Shown: positions 9,085 to 17,607 of the stretch, piece by piece
How the letters are laid out: every line of letters begins with the position of its first letter
Position numbering within the stretch: position 1 is the stretch's first letter
Source of the DNA: Bradyrhizobiaceae bacterium
GTDB lineage: Bacteria; Pseudomonadota; Alphaproteobacteria; Rhizobiales; Xanthobacteraceae
Assembly (NCBI GenBank): GCA_947479905.1
Contig: CANKBJ010000001.1
Span: forward strand, 87,152 to 151,151
DNA: 64,000 bases
Direction of reading: 5' to 3'
Position numbers and translations under genes: made by a program
Notes under the pieces: model-generated
What the model was told of the DNA's origin: nothing
What the model saw: only the letters and a program-made list of their open reading frames with translations
Databases searched by the model: none

Positions 9085-9273
9085 GTTGCCATCACGCACG
9101 GTGAGGCAATCGGCGTAGCGGGCCGCAGCTGACTCTTGGCAGCGCTGGGCCAGCACCAGCACATTCTCAAGCTGGGTTGCTTTCGGCTACGAGTGTCGAA
9201 CGATGCGCGCGCCCCAGGGCCGTCGGCTTCCCGATTCGAACAGCCGAGGTTCGACTCCTCTCGGAACCGCCGG

Positions 9274-10272
9274 TCACCCGACCCGCGCCGCCACCTTCGG
9301 CATCACCTCGCGCATCATCCGTTCCATCGACTCATGCACCAGTGGCTGAGCCAGCATGCCGAAATTCTGCAGCGCCGAGACATGGCGTACGCCCATGCGA
9401 TGCAGCGCCACCAGTTTGTTGACCACGGTCTCGACCGAGCCGAACAGATGCACCTCGTTGCGTATGGCGTCGTCATAGGTCGATTTCTTGGCATAGAGCC
9501 TTGTATCGACGTAGAGGTTGAACGCGGCTTCCGCGTTGCGGCGCGCAGCCGCGTCGCTCTCGGCGACATGCGTATGTAAGGTCACCACGGCGTCGTCGTC
9601 CGACGGCGCAAAGCCGGCCTCGGCGCGACCACGCCGGTAGTCGCCGATCAGATCGCCGATCTCATTGAAATGATCGACCGAGGCATAGGGCACGCACATC
9701 AGGTTGTTGCCTTGCCTGCCAATGTGAAAGGCGGCCTCGCGCCGCAGCACAGCGACGTAGATCGGTACTTCTCTTTGCAGCGGCCTGACATTGAGCGCCA
9801 CCGCATCGACATTGCTGAAGCGGCCCTTGGCGCTGACGCGCTCGCCGGCGAGCAGGCGGCGCACGATCGCGAGGTTCTCGTCGAAGCGGTCGCGCTTTTC
9901 GGCCGGATCGATGGCGTAGCCGGCGAATTCGTGCGGCAGATAGCCGGAGCCGACGCCATAGACCAGTCGCCCGCCCGACAGCACGTCGACCATGGCGTAG
10001 TTCTCCGCCACCGTCAGCGGATTGTGAAAAGTGAGAATGGAAATCGCGGTGCCGAGCCGCAGCCGCTCGGTGCGTTGCGCCAAAGTTGCCAGCATCAGCG
10101 CCGGATTGGGCACCACGCCATATTCGTGGAAATGATGCTCGGCGACCCAGAACGTGTCATAGCCGATGCGGTCGGCGAGCTCGGCCTGCGCGATCACCTC
10201 GCTGTAGAGCTGCGCCACGCTGCGGGCGCCGGCGGGGTAATGATCCTGCACTGAAAAGATCGATAGGCGCAT
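9274..10272 (-). CDS. Luciferase-like flavin-dependent monooxygenase (LLM class)
   Basis: A 332-residue protein. The start is the ATG at 10272 (MRLSIFSVQDHYP); similarity begins there although the frame is open further upstream. The TIM-barrel luciferase signature is clear: FWVAEHHFHEYGVVPNPALM, RLRLGTAISILTFHNPL and RLVYGVGSGYLPHEF. Such enzymes use FMNH2 or F420 to oxidise sulfonates, ketones, aldehydes or aromatic compounds. It is the last gene of a long minus-strand run that starts at paaN, behind an alpha/beta hydrolase (44-bp gap), so a side reaction in aromatic or organosulfur breakdown is possible. Cofactor and substrate are not visible. Confidence 0.88.
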   Translation of the reverse strand: MRLSIFSVQDHYPAGARSVAQLYSEVIAQAELADRIGYDTFWVAEHHFHEYGVVPNPALMLATLAQRTERLRLGTAISILTFHNPLTVAENYAMVDVLSGGRLVYGVGSGYLPHEFAGYAIDPAEKRDRFDENLAIVRRLLAGERVSAKGRFSNVDAVALNVRPLQREVPIYVAVLRREAAFHIGRQGNNLMCVPYASVDHFNEIGDLIGDYRRGRAEAGFAPSDDDAVVTLHTHVAESDAAARRNAEAAFNLYVDTRLYAKKSTYDDAIRNEVHLFGSVETVVNKLVALHRMGVRHVSALQNFGMLAQPLVHESMERMMREVMPKVAARVG

Positions 10273-10316
10273 GGTGCGCTCACTCCCGTTACTTCTTGCC
10301 TGATATTTCTTGCCTG

Positions 10317-11099
10317 CTATTTCCTGCAGGCGATGAAATCCCACACCAACTCCGGCGTCTCCCAGTGCGCGTTGTGCGCGGCGCCAGCGAATGTCCGCGC
10401 CGCCGGATCGATGGCGCGCATCTGGTCGAGCGACACCATCGGGTCGTTTTCGCCAGCGGCGAGCCGAAGCGGCGACGCCGTGAGGCGTAACAGTTTGTCG
10501 AGAGCGGGGCCGACCGCGCCGTAGCAGCGTGGGTCCATGGCGACCCGCCAGTCTCCCTCGCTGCCGGTAATGCCCGAGGCTGCCGCGTCCGACGCGGGAT
10601 CGACCAGTCCGAATAGGCCGGACGATTTCAGGAACCGATCGACGGCCTCCGCGCGCGTCGCAAAAATGCGGGTAGGGCGCTGCGCCAGTTCGTGCGCCTT
10701 GGCTTCCTCCTCCGCAGTCCACACGATCTTGACGCCGAAAGCGGCGATGTCTTTCACCCGCGGCCCGAACCAGCCAGTGCCGGTCATCGCGGCGACCACG
10801 CCACCGAAGGAATGGCCGGCCAGCGTGACGTTGCCGCCCGGCTCGTCGCGAATGAGCTCGGCGATATCCGCGGCGTGCATCGCGTAGCCGTACGGGCCCT
10901 CGCACAGCGAGCGGCCGTGGCCGCGCAGGTCCGGCGCTATCCAGCGTCCCGGCCAGTGCTTATCGGCCATCCCGATCATGCGCTGCCACACCAAGCGATT
11001 GGCGCCGAGCCCGTGCAGCAGCACGACCAAAGGCTCGCCTTTGCCGCCGTGCGACACGCTCAATCCACGCGATGACTTGAATTCGTCAGCCATCGTCAC
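10317..11099 (-). CDS. Alpha/beta-hydrolase
   Basis: A 260-residue alpha/beta-hydrolase: oxyanion segment VVLLHGLGANRLVWQRM, nucleophile elbow LAGHSFGGVVA (Ser about residue 97), and the end segment FAGAAHNAHWETPELV carrying the probable catalytic His. The start ATG overlaps the stop of the Liv ATPase gene by four bases (ATGA), so translation is coupled to the transporter. Likely a hydrolase of an ester, lactone, thioester or C-C bond of the imported compound; this cannot be narrowed down. Confidence 0.88.
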   Translation of the reverse strand: MTMADEFKSSRGLSVSHGGKGEPLVVLLHGLGANRLVWQRMIGMADKHWPGRWIAPDLRGHGRSLCEGPYGYAMHAADIAELIRDEPGGNVTLAGHSFGGVVAAMTGTGWFGPRVKDIAAFGVKIVWTAEEEAKAHELAQRPTRIFATRAEAVDRFLKSSGLFGLVDPASDAAASGITGSEGDWRVAMDPRCYGAVGPALDKLLRLTASPLRLAAGENDPMVSLDQMRAIDPAARTFAGAAHNAHWETPELVWDFIACRK

Positions 11100-11797
11100 A
11101 GCCCCAGATAGGCTTCGCGCACGCGTGGATCGTCCGCCAAAGTCGCACTCGGGCCGTGAAGCACAATGCGGCCGGTTTCGATGACATAGGCGCGGTCGGC
11201 GATGGCGAGCGCCGCGTTGACGTTCTGCTCGACCAGCAGAATGGTGACGCCGGCCTTGCGCAGTGCAACCACGGTGTCGAGGATCTGATCGACCAGCACC
11301 GGCGCCAGCCCCATCGATGGCTCGTCGAGCAGCAGCAGGCGCGGGCCGCTCATCAGCGCGCGGCCGATCGCCAGCATCTGCTGCTGGCCGCCCGACAGAT
11401 TACCGGCGGCGATGCCGCGCTTCTCCGCCAGCGCCGGAAACAGCGCATAGACGCGATCGAGCTCGCGCGGTACGTCGGCCGCGGCCCGACGGAAACCGCC
11501 GAGCAGCAGGTTGTCATCGACCGACAAAGGCGCAAAGACCTGGCGCGCTTCCGGTACCTGGGCGATGCCGCGCACGACGCGCATATGCGCCGGCAGGCGG
11601 TCGATCTCCTCTTCGTCAAAGACGACGCGGCCGCCGATCATCGGCAGGATGCCGGAGATGACGCGCATCAACGTCGTCTTGCCGGCACCGTTGCTGCCGA
11701 TCAGCGAGACGATCTCGCCGACGCCGACTTCAAGCGAGACGCCGTGCAGCACCTCGATCCGGCCGTAACGGCAAACGACATTCTCGACCTTAAGCAC
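11096..11797 (-). CDS. livF: Branched-chain-amino-acid-type ABC transporter ATPase, LivF-like
   Basis: A 233-residue ABC ATPase with Walker A GSNGAGKTTLMRV, signature LSGGQQQMLAIGRALM, Walker B LLLLDEPSMGLAP and switch His in VEQNVNAAL (Glu-Gln-Asn form typical of LivF). It overlaps the LivG-like gene by 8 bases. Family transporters take up branched-chain amino acids but also many aromatic and short-chain acids. The operon begins with paaN, so an aryl acid is a likely ligand (inference). Confidence 0.92.
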   Translation of the reverse strand: MLKVENVVCRYGRIEVLHGVSLEVGVGEIVSLIGSNGAGKTTLMRVISGILPMIGGRVVFDEEEIDRLPAHMRVVRGIAQVPEARQVFAPLSVDDNLLLGGFRRAAADVPRELDRVYALFPALAEKRGIAAGNLSGGQQQMLAIGRALMSGPRLLLLDEPSMGLAPVLVDQILDTVVALRKAGVTILLVEQNVNAALAIADRAYVIETGRIVLHGPSATLADDPRVREAYLGL

Positions 11798-12584
11798 GCG
11801 CGGCCTCCCGCTGGCCGTGCCGGCCGAGATAGGCGGCGATCACCCGCTCGTTGGTGCGTACCTCCGACGCCGAGCCTTGAGCGATGGTGTGGCCCTGGTC
11901 GAGCACATGAATGCGGTGCGAAATCTTCATCACCAGCTTCATGTCGTGTTCGACCAGCACGACGGCGACGCCGGTCGCCGCGATCTTCTGAATCACATTA
12001 TCGATCTCTTCGGTCTCGACCGGGTTGCAGCCGGCGGCCGGCTCGTCGAGCAACAGGATTTTCGGCTCGGTCGCCAGCGCGCGGGCGATTTCCAGCCGGC
12101 GCAACGCGCCATAGGGCAGGTTGCCGGCGGTGCGGTCGGCGACGTCGGAGAGATCGACAAAGGCCAGCAGTTCCTCGGCCTTGGCGCGTGTGACGCGGTT
12201 CTGCGCCAGCACCGAGGGGAGCGTGAACAGATGCGCGAGCACGTTGCGCTTCTCGTGCATGTGCCGGCCGACCATGACGTTGTCGGCGGCGCTCATGCGG
12301 AAGAACACCTGCAGGTTCTGGAACGTGCGTGACAGCCCGCGCCGCGCCAGCTTGAACGGCGGCAGGCCGGTCACATCCTCGTCGTTGATGCGCACGCGGC
12401 CCTGCCGCGGCGGATAGAGCCCCGAGACGACATTGAACAAGGTCGTCTTGCCGGCGCCGTTGGGGCCGATAATGGCGAAAATCTCGCCGGCTTCGACGTT
12501 GAACGACACGTCGGTCAGCGCGGTGACGCCGCCAAAGCCAATGCCAAGCCGTTCGACAGCGAGCCTGCTCACGACTTCCTCCAT
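11790..12584 (-). CDS. livG: Branched-chain-amino-acid-type ABC transporter ATPase, LivG-like
   Basis: A 264-residue ABC ATPase: Walker A GPNGAGKTTLFNVV, LivG-type insertion GLSRTFQNLQVFFRMSAADN, LPYGALRRLEIARAL in place of the usual LSGGQ signature, Walker B ILLLDEPAAGCNP and VEHDMKLVMKISHRIHVLD. The LPYG form of the signature occurs in many LivG proteins. Start codon at 12584 gives a 16-base overlap with the permease gene upstream; a GTG four codons later is an alternative. Part of the five-component Liv-type importer. Confidence 0.92.
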   Translation of the reverse strand: MEEVVSRLAVERLGIGFGGVTALTDVSFNVEAGEIFAIIGPNGAGKTTLFNVVSGLYPPRQGRVRINDEDVTGLPPFKLARRGLSRTFQNLQVFFRMSAADNVMVGRHMHEKRNVLAHLFTLPSVLAQNRVTRAKAEELLAFVDLSDVADRTAGNLPYGALRRLEIARALATEPKILLLDEPAAGCNPVETEEIDNVIQKIAATGVAVVLVEHDMKLVMKISHRIHVLDQGHTIAQGSASEVRTNERVIAAYLGRHGQREAARA

Positions 12585-13516
12585 CCGAGCAGATTGGCAA
12601 GCGATGGCACGATGCCGGCCGGCACGAAGATCATGACGACGATCATGACCAGCCCGAGCGCGATGTGCTCGTAATCGTGAAACACGGTGAGTAGTTGCGG
12701 CAGCAGCACCAGCAGCGCCGCGCCGACGATGCCGCCGAGCGTCGAACCCAGTCCGCCGAGCACGGCCATGGTGACGAACTCGATCGAGCGCAGGAAGCCG
12801 GATGCTTCCGGCGTCACCAGCCCGTCGAACATCGCCAGATAAGCGCCGGCGATCGCGGCATAGACCGCCGACAGCACGAAGGCGATCAGCTTGTAGCGCG
12901 CGACGTCGATGCCGAGCACCTGCGCCGCGGTCTCGCTGTCATGGATGGCGCGCAGCGCGCGGCCGGTTGGGCTGGCGATGACATTGGCGGCGATCCAGGC
13001 GCCGATCACCAAGGTCACGCCGGCGATCCAGTACCAGGTCCACGGGCCGCTCATGCGCCAGCCGAACAGGACAGGGCGCGGCACCGGCATGCCGTCCGGG
13101 CCGCCGGTCCAGGCCGACTCGTTGGCGAACACCATGGCGAACAAAAGCCCCATGCCGAGCGTCGCCACCGCGAGATAGTGGCCGCGCAGCCTTAAGATCG
13201 GCCGGCCGACCAGGAAGGCAACGACGCCGGCGGCGATGGCGCCGAGGATTAGCGCCAGCCCCGGCGGAATGCCGAGATGCGTCGGCCCGATTGCAACAGC
13301 ATAGGCGCCAATGCCGAAGAAGCCGGCATGGCCAAGGCTCACCTGTCCGGCAAAGCCGATCAAGAGATTGAGCCCGACCACGGCGAGCGCGAAGATCCAG
13401 ATCAACGCGGCGACACGCAGATAGAACGTCGACGGCAGCACCAGCGGCAGAATGGCGATGACGATCGCCAGCGCCAGGACGACGGCATATGGACTCTGGA
13501 CGAAGCGGCGCATCAT
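12569..13516 (-). CDS. livM: Branched-chain-amino-acid-type ABC transporter permease, LivM-like
   Basis: A 315-residue membrane protein with about nine hydrophobic segments. The conserved SLGHAGFFGIGAYAVAIG segment (residues about 60-77) and the cytoplasmic coupling stretch GRALRAIHDSETAAQVLGID (residues about 186-205) mark it as LivM. It follows the LivH-like gene with no gap. No unusual residues seen. Forms the translocation path together with LivH. Confidence 0.92.
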   Translation of the reverse strand: MMRRFVQSPYAVVLALAIVIAILPLVLPSTFYLRVAALIWIFALAVVGLNLLIGFAGQVSLGHAGFFGIGAYAVAIGPTHLGIPPGLALILGAIAAGVVAFLVGRPILRLRGHYLAVATLGMGLLFAMVFANESAWTGGPDGMPVPRPVLFGWRMSGPWTWYWIAGVTLVIGAWIAANVIASPTGRALRAIHDSETAAQVLGIDVARYKLIAFVLSAVYAAIAGAYLAMFDGLVTPEASGFLRSIEFVTMAVLGGLGSTLGGIVGAALLVLLPQLLTVFHDYEHIALGLVMIVVMIFVPAGIVPSLANLLGWRKS

Positions 13517-14389
13517 CTAGACACGCTCCACGCCGCCGCGGCCGAACAGGCCGTGAGGCATCAGGAACAGCACGCCGAGTATGACCAGGAAGGCGACTGC
13601 GTCCTTGTAGCTCGACGAGATGTAGCCGGCGCTGAAGGCCTCCAACAGGCCGACGACAAGCCCACCGACCACCGCGCCGATCGGATTGCCCATGCCGCCG
13701 AGCATCGCCGCGGCGAAGCCTTTGAGCGCCAGCAGTGTGCCGGAATCGTAACTGGTGAAGGTGATCGGCGTCATCAGGATGCCGCCGAGGGCACCGATCG
13801 CCGCCGACACCGCGAAAGAGAGTCCGACCACTGCGTTGGTGTTGATGCCGACGAGGCGCGCGGCCAGCCTGTTGGCTGCGGTCGCCAGCACGGCCTTGCC
13901 GGTGAGCGTGCGGGTGAGGAAATACCAAAGTGCGACGACGATCGCGGCGGCGCCGCCGAGAACGATGAGGCTTTGCGGCAAGAGCGCCGCGCCGCCGACG
14001 ATCCAGGGCGCACTTCCGGCATAGGGCGGCAGCGTATGAAAATTCTTGTCGAACACGATGCTGGTGGCGCCGCGCAGCAGGATCGACGCGCCGATGGTGA
14101 TGATGATCAGCGACACAGCCGAGGCGCCGCGCGCCGGCTCGATCGCGAACCGGTAGAGCACCAAGCCGATGACAACGGCCGAGACGAGGGCGGTCAGGGC
14201 AGCGAGAGGCAAGGGCAAGCCCGCCGCATGCGCGAAGACCGTCACCATGCCGCCGAGCATGACGAATTCGCCTTGTGCGAAATTGATCACACCGGAAGCG
14301 TTGTAGATTAGCGTGAAGCCGAGCGCGACCAGCGCGTAGATCGCGCCCACGGTCAGCCCGGAAAATGCGAATTGCAGGAATTCGGGCAT
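13517..14389 (-). CDS. livH: Branched-chain-amino-acid-type ABC transporter permease, LivH-like
   Basis: A 290-residue LivH permease: INFAQGEFVMLGGM near the N-terminus, coupling loop GKAVLATAANRLAARLVGIN, and the final GLFGRGG stretch. The start is placed at 14389 (MPEFLQFAFSG) because GGGAG lies 6 nt upstream; an ATG five codons earlier falls inside the palindromic repeat element and has no ribosome site. The binding-protein gene lies upstream beyond that repeat. Confidence 0.9.
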   Translation of the reverse strand: MPEFLQFAFSGLTVGAIYALVALGFTLIYNASGVINFAQGEFVMLGGMVTVFAHAAGLPLPLAALTALVSAVVIGLVLYRFAIEPARGASAVSLIIITIGASILLRGATSIVFDKNFHTLPPYAGSAPWIVGGAALLPQSLIVLGGAAAIVVALWYFLTRTLTGKAVLATAANRLAARLVGINTNAVVGLSFAVSAAIGALGGILMTPITFTSYDSGTLLALKGFAAAMLGGMGNPIGAVVGGLVVGLLEAFSAGYISSSYKDAVAFLVILGVLFLMPHGLFGRGGVERV

Positions 14390-14399
14390 CTCTACTCCC

Positions 14400-14521
14400 G
14401 TCATTCCGGGGCGCCGCCATAAGCGCGCTTATGGCGGCGAGCCCGGAATCCAGAGGTAAGCGCGGTGTCTATCGTAGCTGGATTCCGGGTTCGCGGCCTG
14501 CCGGCCGCGCCCCGGAATGAC
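14400..14521. repeat. Composite palindromic intergenic repeat element (about 122 bp)
   Basis: This element fills the gap between the Liv binding-protein gene and livH. Outer arms 14400-14414 and 14507-14521 are a perfect 15-bp inverted repeat (GTCATTCCGGGGCGC). Inside are a perfect 26-bp palindrome at 14413-14438 (arms GCCGCCATAAGCG) and a 12-bp inverted repeat at 14442-14453 / 14478-14489 (CCCGGAATCCAG). Nested hairpins with ATTCCGGG cores are typical of mobile extragenic palindromes in Bradyrhizobium-like genomes. In the mRNA it would fold strongly between binding-protein and permease cistrons and could stabilise the former. Confidence 0.85.
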
Positions 14522-14546
14522 AGATGTGCCGTACCGCCTAGCGGCC

Positions 14547-15698
14547 TCAGTTCGCCAGGGTCCAGTCGCCGTTCTTGATCTCGAGCATACGGAAGGCCGT
14601 GAGATCGAGACCGAGATGGTCGGTCGCCGACATGTTGACGACGCCGCCGGTGCCCATGAAGTTCTTGGTCGCCTCGATGGCGTCGCGCACCTTCGCCTTG
14701 TCGGCACTCTTGGCGCGCTTCATCGCATCGACCAGGATCATCAGCCCGTCATAGGCGTGGCCGCCGAAGGTCGATACCGGCTGGCCAGTATTCTTTTCAT
14801 AGGTCGTCTTGTAGTCGACCACGACTTTCTTCTGCGGATCGCTGGCCGGCAGCTTGTCGGCGACGAGCAGCGCGGCGGCCGGCAAGCGGACGCCGTCGGC
14901 GGCGGCGCCGGCGAGATCGATGAACTGCTTCGAGCCGACACCGTGGCTTTGGTACAGCGGCACCTTGATGTCGAGCTGCTTGTAGTTGCGCGTGACGATC
15001 GCCGGGCCCTGGCCGAAGCCGGGATTGACGACAGCCTGGATGCCGGCGGTGCCCTTGATGTTGGTGAGCTGCGGCGTCATGTCGGTGTCGCCGGGGCCGT
15101 AGGTTTCCTGATGCAGCACGTCGATGCCGTACTTGGCGTTGACGGTCATGCACTGCTGCTGCATCGAGGCGCCGAATGCGTCCTTGCCCGAGATCATGGC
15201 GATCTTGGTGAGGCCGCGCTTCTTGAGGTCCTCGAAGATCTTCTCGCACGCCATCAGGTCGGTATGCGGCGTCTTGAAGATATAGGGCTTGGCCGGGAAC
15301 ACCGCCTGGACCGCGCCGGCGAAATTGATGAAGGGTATCTTAGCTTCTTCCGCGAGCGGAATGATCGCCATGCTGGTGGCGGTGGTCGATCCGGCAAGCA
15401 GCGCATCGACGCCGTCCTGCTCGATCAGGCGGGTGCCGAAAGTGCGGGCCTGATTGGGATTGCCGGCATCGTCATAGATGATCAAGTTGATCTTCTGGCC
15501 GTTGACGCCGCCCTTGGCGTTGATGTCGGCGACGTACATTTCCAGCGTCTTCTTTTCCGGATCGCCGAGGAACGAGGCGGGTCCGGTGACCGAAAGCACC
15601 GCGCCGATCTTGATGTCGGCGTGAGCGGCGCTGGCGGCCACAATGAATGCGGCCGCGGCCATCAGTCGGGGCAGGCTCCTTCGCATGTATGTCGTCAT
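14547..15698 (-). CDS. Branched-chain-amino-acid-type ABC transporter substrate-binding protein (LivK-like), probable aryl-acid binding
   Basis: A 383-residue periplasmic protein. The start at 15698 (MTTYMRRSL) has a GGGAGG ribosome site 7 nt upstream and opens a signal peptide of about 28 residues ending SAAHA-D. The mature start IKIGAVLSVTGPASFLGDPE is the standard type I binding-protein opening, and TFGTRLIEQDGVDALLAGSTT follows. It sits 41 bp behind paaN on the same strand, so it is probably co-expressed with phenylacetate catabolism. Liv-type binding proteins linked to aromatic catabolism often bind aromatic acids rather than leucine; that reading is inference. Confidence 0.9.
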   Translation of the reverse strand: MTTYMRRSLPRLMAAAAFIVAASAAHADIKIGAVLSVTGPASFLGDPEKKTLEMYVADINAKGGVNGQKINLIIYDDAGNPNQARTFGTRLIEQDGVDALLAGSTTATSMAIIPLAEEAKIPFINFAGAVQAVFPAKPYIFKTPHTDLMACEKIFEDLKKRGLTKIAMISGKDAFGASMQQQCMTVNAKYGIDVLHQETYGPGDTDMTPQLTNIKGTAGIQAVVNPGFGQGPAIVTRNYKQLDIKVPLYQSHGVGSKQFIDLAGAAADGVRLPAAALLVADKLPASDPQKKVVVDYKTTYEKNTGQPVSTFGGHAYDGLMILVDAMKRAKSADKAKVRDAIEATKNFMGTGGVVNMSATDHLGLDLTAFRMLEIKNGDWTLAN

Positions 15699-15739
15699 TT
15701 TATCCTCCCGTGGTGGATTCTGATTGTTGTCTTGTTGCT

Positions 15740-17404
15740 CTAAGCCGCCCTCTGACGGCGGATCGTAGCGACGCGGAATCGGTTGGCGACGAAAGCCGCG
15801 TCGGTCAGGCACGCATTGCCGGCGGGATTGGCGCCGGTGACGTGATAGTCGCTGAAGGCGGCGGACTGGTTGACGTAAACCCCGCCGGTGAGATTGACCG
15901 ACAGCGCCACGCCGGCGCGGGCGAAGGCGTCGGCCGCCGCGTCGATGGTGGCGTCGTCGGTGGCGTAGAGCGACGCGGTGATGGCGCCCTTGCGCCGCGC
16001 CGATTCCGCGGCGCGGGCGATGGCGTCTGCGGTCGAGGCGGCCTTGACGATGAAACTGATCGGGCCGAAGCGTTCCTCGCCCCAGGCGGCTTCGTCGGCG
16101 GCATCGACCGCCAGCACCAGCGGGCTGGCGGTGCGCGCGTCGGCAAAACCGGCAACGGGGACAGTCGCGGAATCACGGACGATCCGGCCGAGTTTGCGAG
16201 CAGCGTTAACGCGCGCCACCGTGTCCTCGTTCTGAACGGCGCCGAGAATGCCTGCGGCGCGCTCGGGCTCGCCCAGGAGTTTGTCGATCGCCGTGGCGAT
16301 GCCGGCGGCAACCTCGTCGAAGCTCTTGTGGCCGTCATTGGTGTCGATGCCATCGGCCGGCACGAAAATATTCTGCGGCGCAGTGCACATCTGTCCCGAA
16401 TAGAGCGACAGCGAGAAGGCGACGTTGCCGCACAGGCCGCGGAAATCGTTGGTCGAGGCGATGACGATGGGGTTGATGCCGGCTTCCTCGGTGAAAACCA
16501 GATCGGTCTTGGCGTTGGCGCGCAGCCACGAGCCGAAAGCGGGTCCGCCGGTGAAGTCGACGATGGCGATGTCCGGCCGCATGACCAGATCCTTGGTGAT
16601 CGGCGCGTCCGCCTCGTCGGCGGCGAGCATCAGCACGTTGGGATCGAAGCCGGCTTCGCGCAAGACCGCGCGCGCGATCTGCACGGTCAGCGCCAGCGGC
16701 AAAATGGCGCCCGGATGCGGCTTGACGATGACGGTATTGCCGGTCGCCAGGCTGGCGAAAATGCCGGGATAGCCGTTCCAGGTCGGGAAGGTGGCGCAGC
16801 CGATGGTCAACGCGACGCCGCGCGGCACGATGCGCCAGGCTTTGTCGAGCACCAGCGGCTCGCCTTTGCCCTGCGGCTTGGCCCATTCGGCGCCGCGCGG
16901 CACGCGATTCATTTCGTCATAGGCGTAAGCGACGGCTTCGAGGCCGCGGTCCTGAGCGTGCGGGCCGCCGGCCTGGAACGCCATCATGAAAGCCTGGCCT
17001 GTCGTGTGCATGACGGCATTGGCCATCAGGAAACTTTGCCGGTTGATGCGATGCAGGATTTCCAGGCAGACGCCGACGCGATCCTCGATCGAAGCCTTCG
17101 CCCAGCCTTCGCCGGCACGTTGCGACGCGGCGATCAATGTGTCCGCTGAAGCGGCCGGATAGGTGATGCCGAGCGTGACGCCGTAGGGAGAGACTTCGTG
17201 GCCGACGCGGCGTTCGGCCGGCTGGTCGAGATCGAAAGGCTTGCCGAGCAGGGCCTTGAACGCGACCTCGCCGTCGGCCTTGGCGGTCTCGCCATAAATT
17301 TTGCCACTGGCCGATTCCGGAAAAGCGCTCCAGTAGGTTCGCGCGCGGCAAGCCTCGACGGCACGCTCAAGCAGGGCGCGATGCGCTTCGAAAAAGCGGC
17401 TCAT
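15740..17404 (-). CDS. paaN: Phenylacetic acid degradation protein PaaN (aldehyde-dehydrogenase fold)
   Basis: A 554-residue aldehyde-dehydrogenase-superfamily protein with catalytic Cys in SLYSGQMCTAPQNIFV, general-base Glu region VFTEEAGINPIVI and cofactor loop FTGGPAFGSWLRAN. Length and the long N-terminal region match PaaN, not the 680-residue PaaZ fusion: no MaoC hydratase domain is present, so ring hydrolysis of oxepin-CoA must use a separate hydratase. The PaaN/PaaZ ALDH activity oxidises the 3-oxo-5,6-dehydrosuberyl-CoA semialdehyde. An AGGAGGAAATGCC ribosome site precedes the ATG. It is the first gene of a run that continues into the Liv transporter and is divergent from paaG. Confidence 0.9.
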   Translation of the reverse strand: MSRFFEAHRALLERAVEACRARTYWSAFPESASGKIYGETAKADGEVAFKALLGKPFDLDQPAERRVGHEVSPYGVTLGITYPAASADTLIAASQRAGEGWAKASIEDRVGVCLEILHRINRQSFLMANAVMHTTGQAFMMAFQAGGPHAQDRGLEAVAYAYDEMNRVPRGAEWAKPQGKGEPLVLDKAWRIVPRGVALTIGCATFPTWNGYPGIFASLATGNTVIVKPHPGAILPLALTVQIARAVLREAGFDPNVLMLAADEADAPITKDLVMRPDIAIVDFTGGPAFGSWLRANAKTDLVFTEEAGINPIVIASTNDFRGLCGNVAFSLSLYSGQMCTAPQNIFVPADGIDTNDGHKSFDEVAAGIATAIDKLLGEPERAAGILGAVQNEDTVARVNAARKLGRIVRDSATVPVAGFADARTASPLVLAVDAADEAAWGEERFGPISFIVKAASTADAIARAAESARRKGAITASLYATDDATIDAAADAFARAGVALSVNLTGGVYVNQSAAFSDYHVTGANPAGNACLTDAAFVANRFRVATIRRQRAA

Positions 17405-17485
17405 GGCATTTCCTCCTAGCGCCTCGCGGTCGTTCTGGCGGCCTTCGATGAACCAGTCCGGTTCGCCTTCGGCCGCCGCGCCGCG

Positions 17486-17533
17486 TTGACACCTCTAACT
17501 CGCGTGGCCTATTAATTAGCCGACCGGCCGGTC
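17486..17533 (+). promoter_or_regulatory. Promoter of paaGIK-tetR with overlapping TetR-type operator
   Basis: TTGACA (17486-17491), an 18-nt spacer and TATTAA (17510-17515) form a good sigma-70-type promoter facing paaG. A perfect 12-bp palindrome GACCGGCCGGTC (17522-17533) starts 7 nt after the -10, at the expected transcription start. The site lies in the 203-bp gap between divergent paaN and paaG, and the TetR regulator encoded at the end of the paaG operon is the natural candidate to bind it. Both the promoter and the assignment to that regulator are read from sequence and context only. Confidence 0.65.
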
Positions 17534-17607
17534 AGTCAAGTATTATTCGATCAAGGCGCTCAAACTCCTCAGCGAGGGACGAAGAAGCGCCGATCGGGGA
17601 GGACGCC

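Noticed and set aside
9240-9272. tRNA 3'-end look-alike: GAGGTTCGACTCCTC followed by CGGAACCGCC, just after the flavin monooxygenase stop
   Set aside because: The T-arm is plausible apart from one mismatched pair, but no matching 5' acceptor (GGTTCCG) or anticodon arm is found in the preceding 100 bases, and the end reads CCG rather than CCA. At most a relic.
9274-10905. Long minus-strand frame extending the flavin monooxygenase by about 210 residues
   Set aside because: The extension overlaps the alpha/beta-hydrolase gene in another frame and is Arg/Gly-rich shadow sequence; family similarity starts at 10272.
12939-14420. 493-codon minus-strand frame over livM and livH
   Set aside because: Arg-rich out-of-frame shadow of the two permease genes, a common effect in GC-rich DNA.
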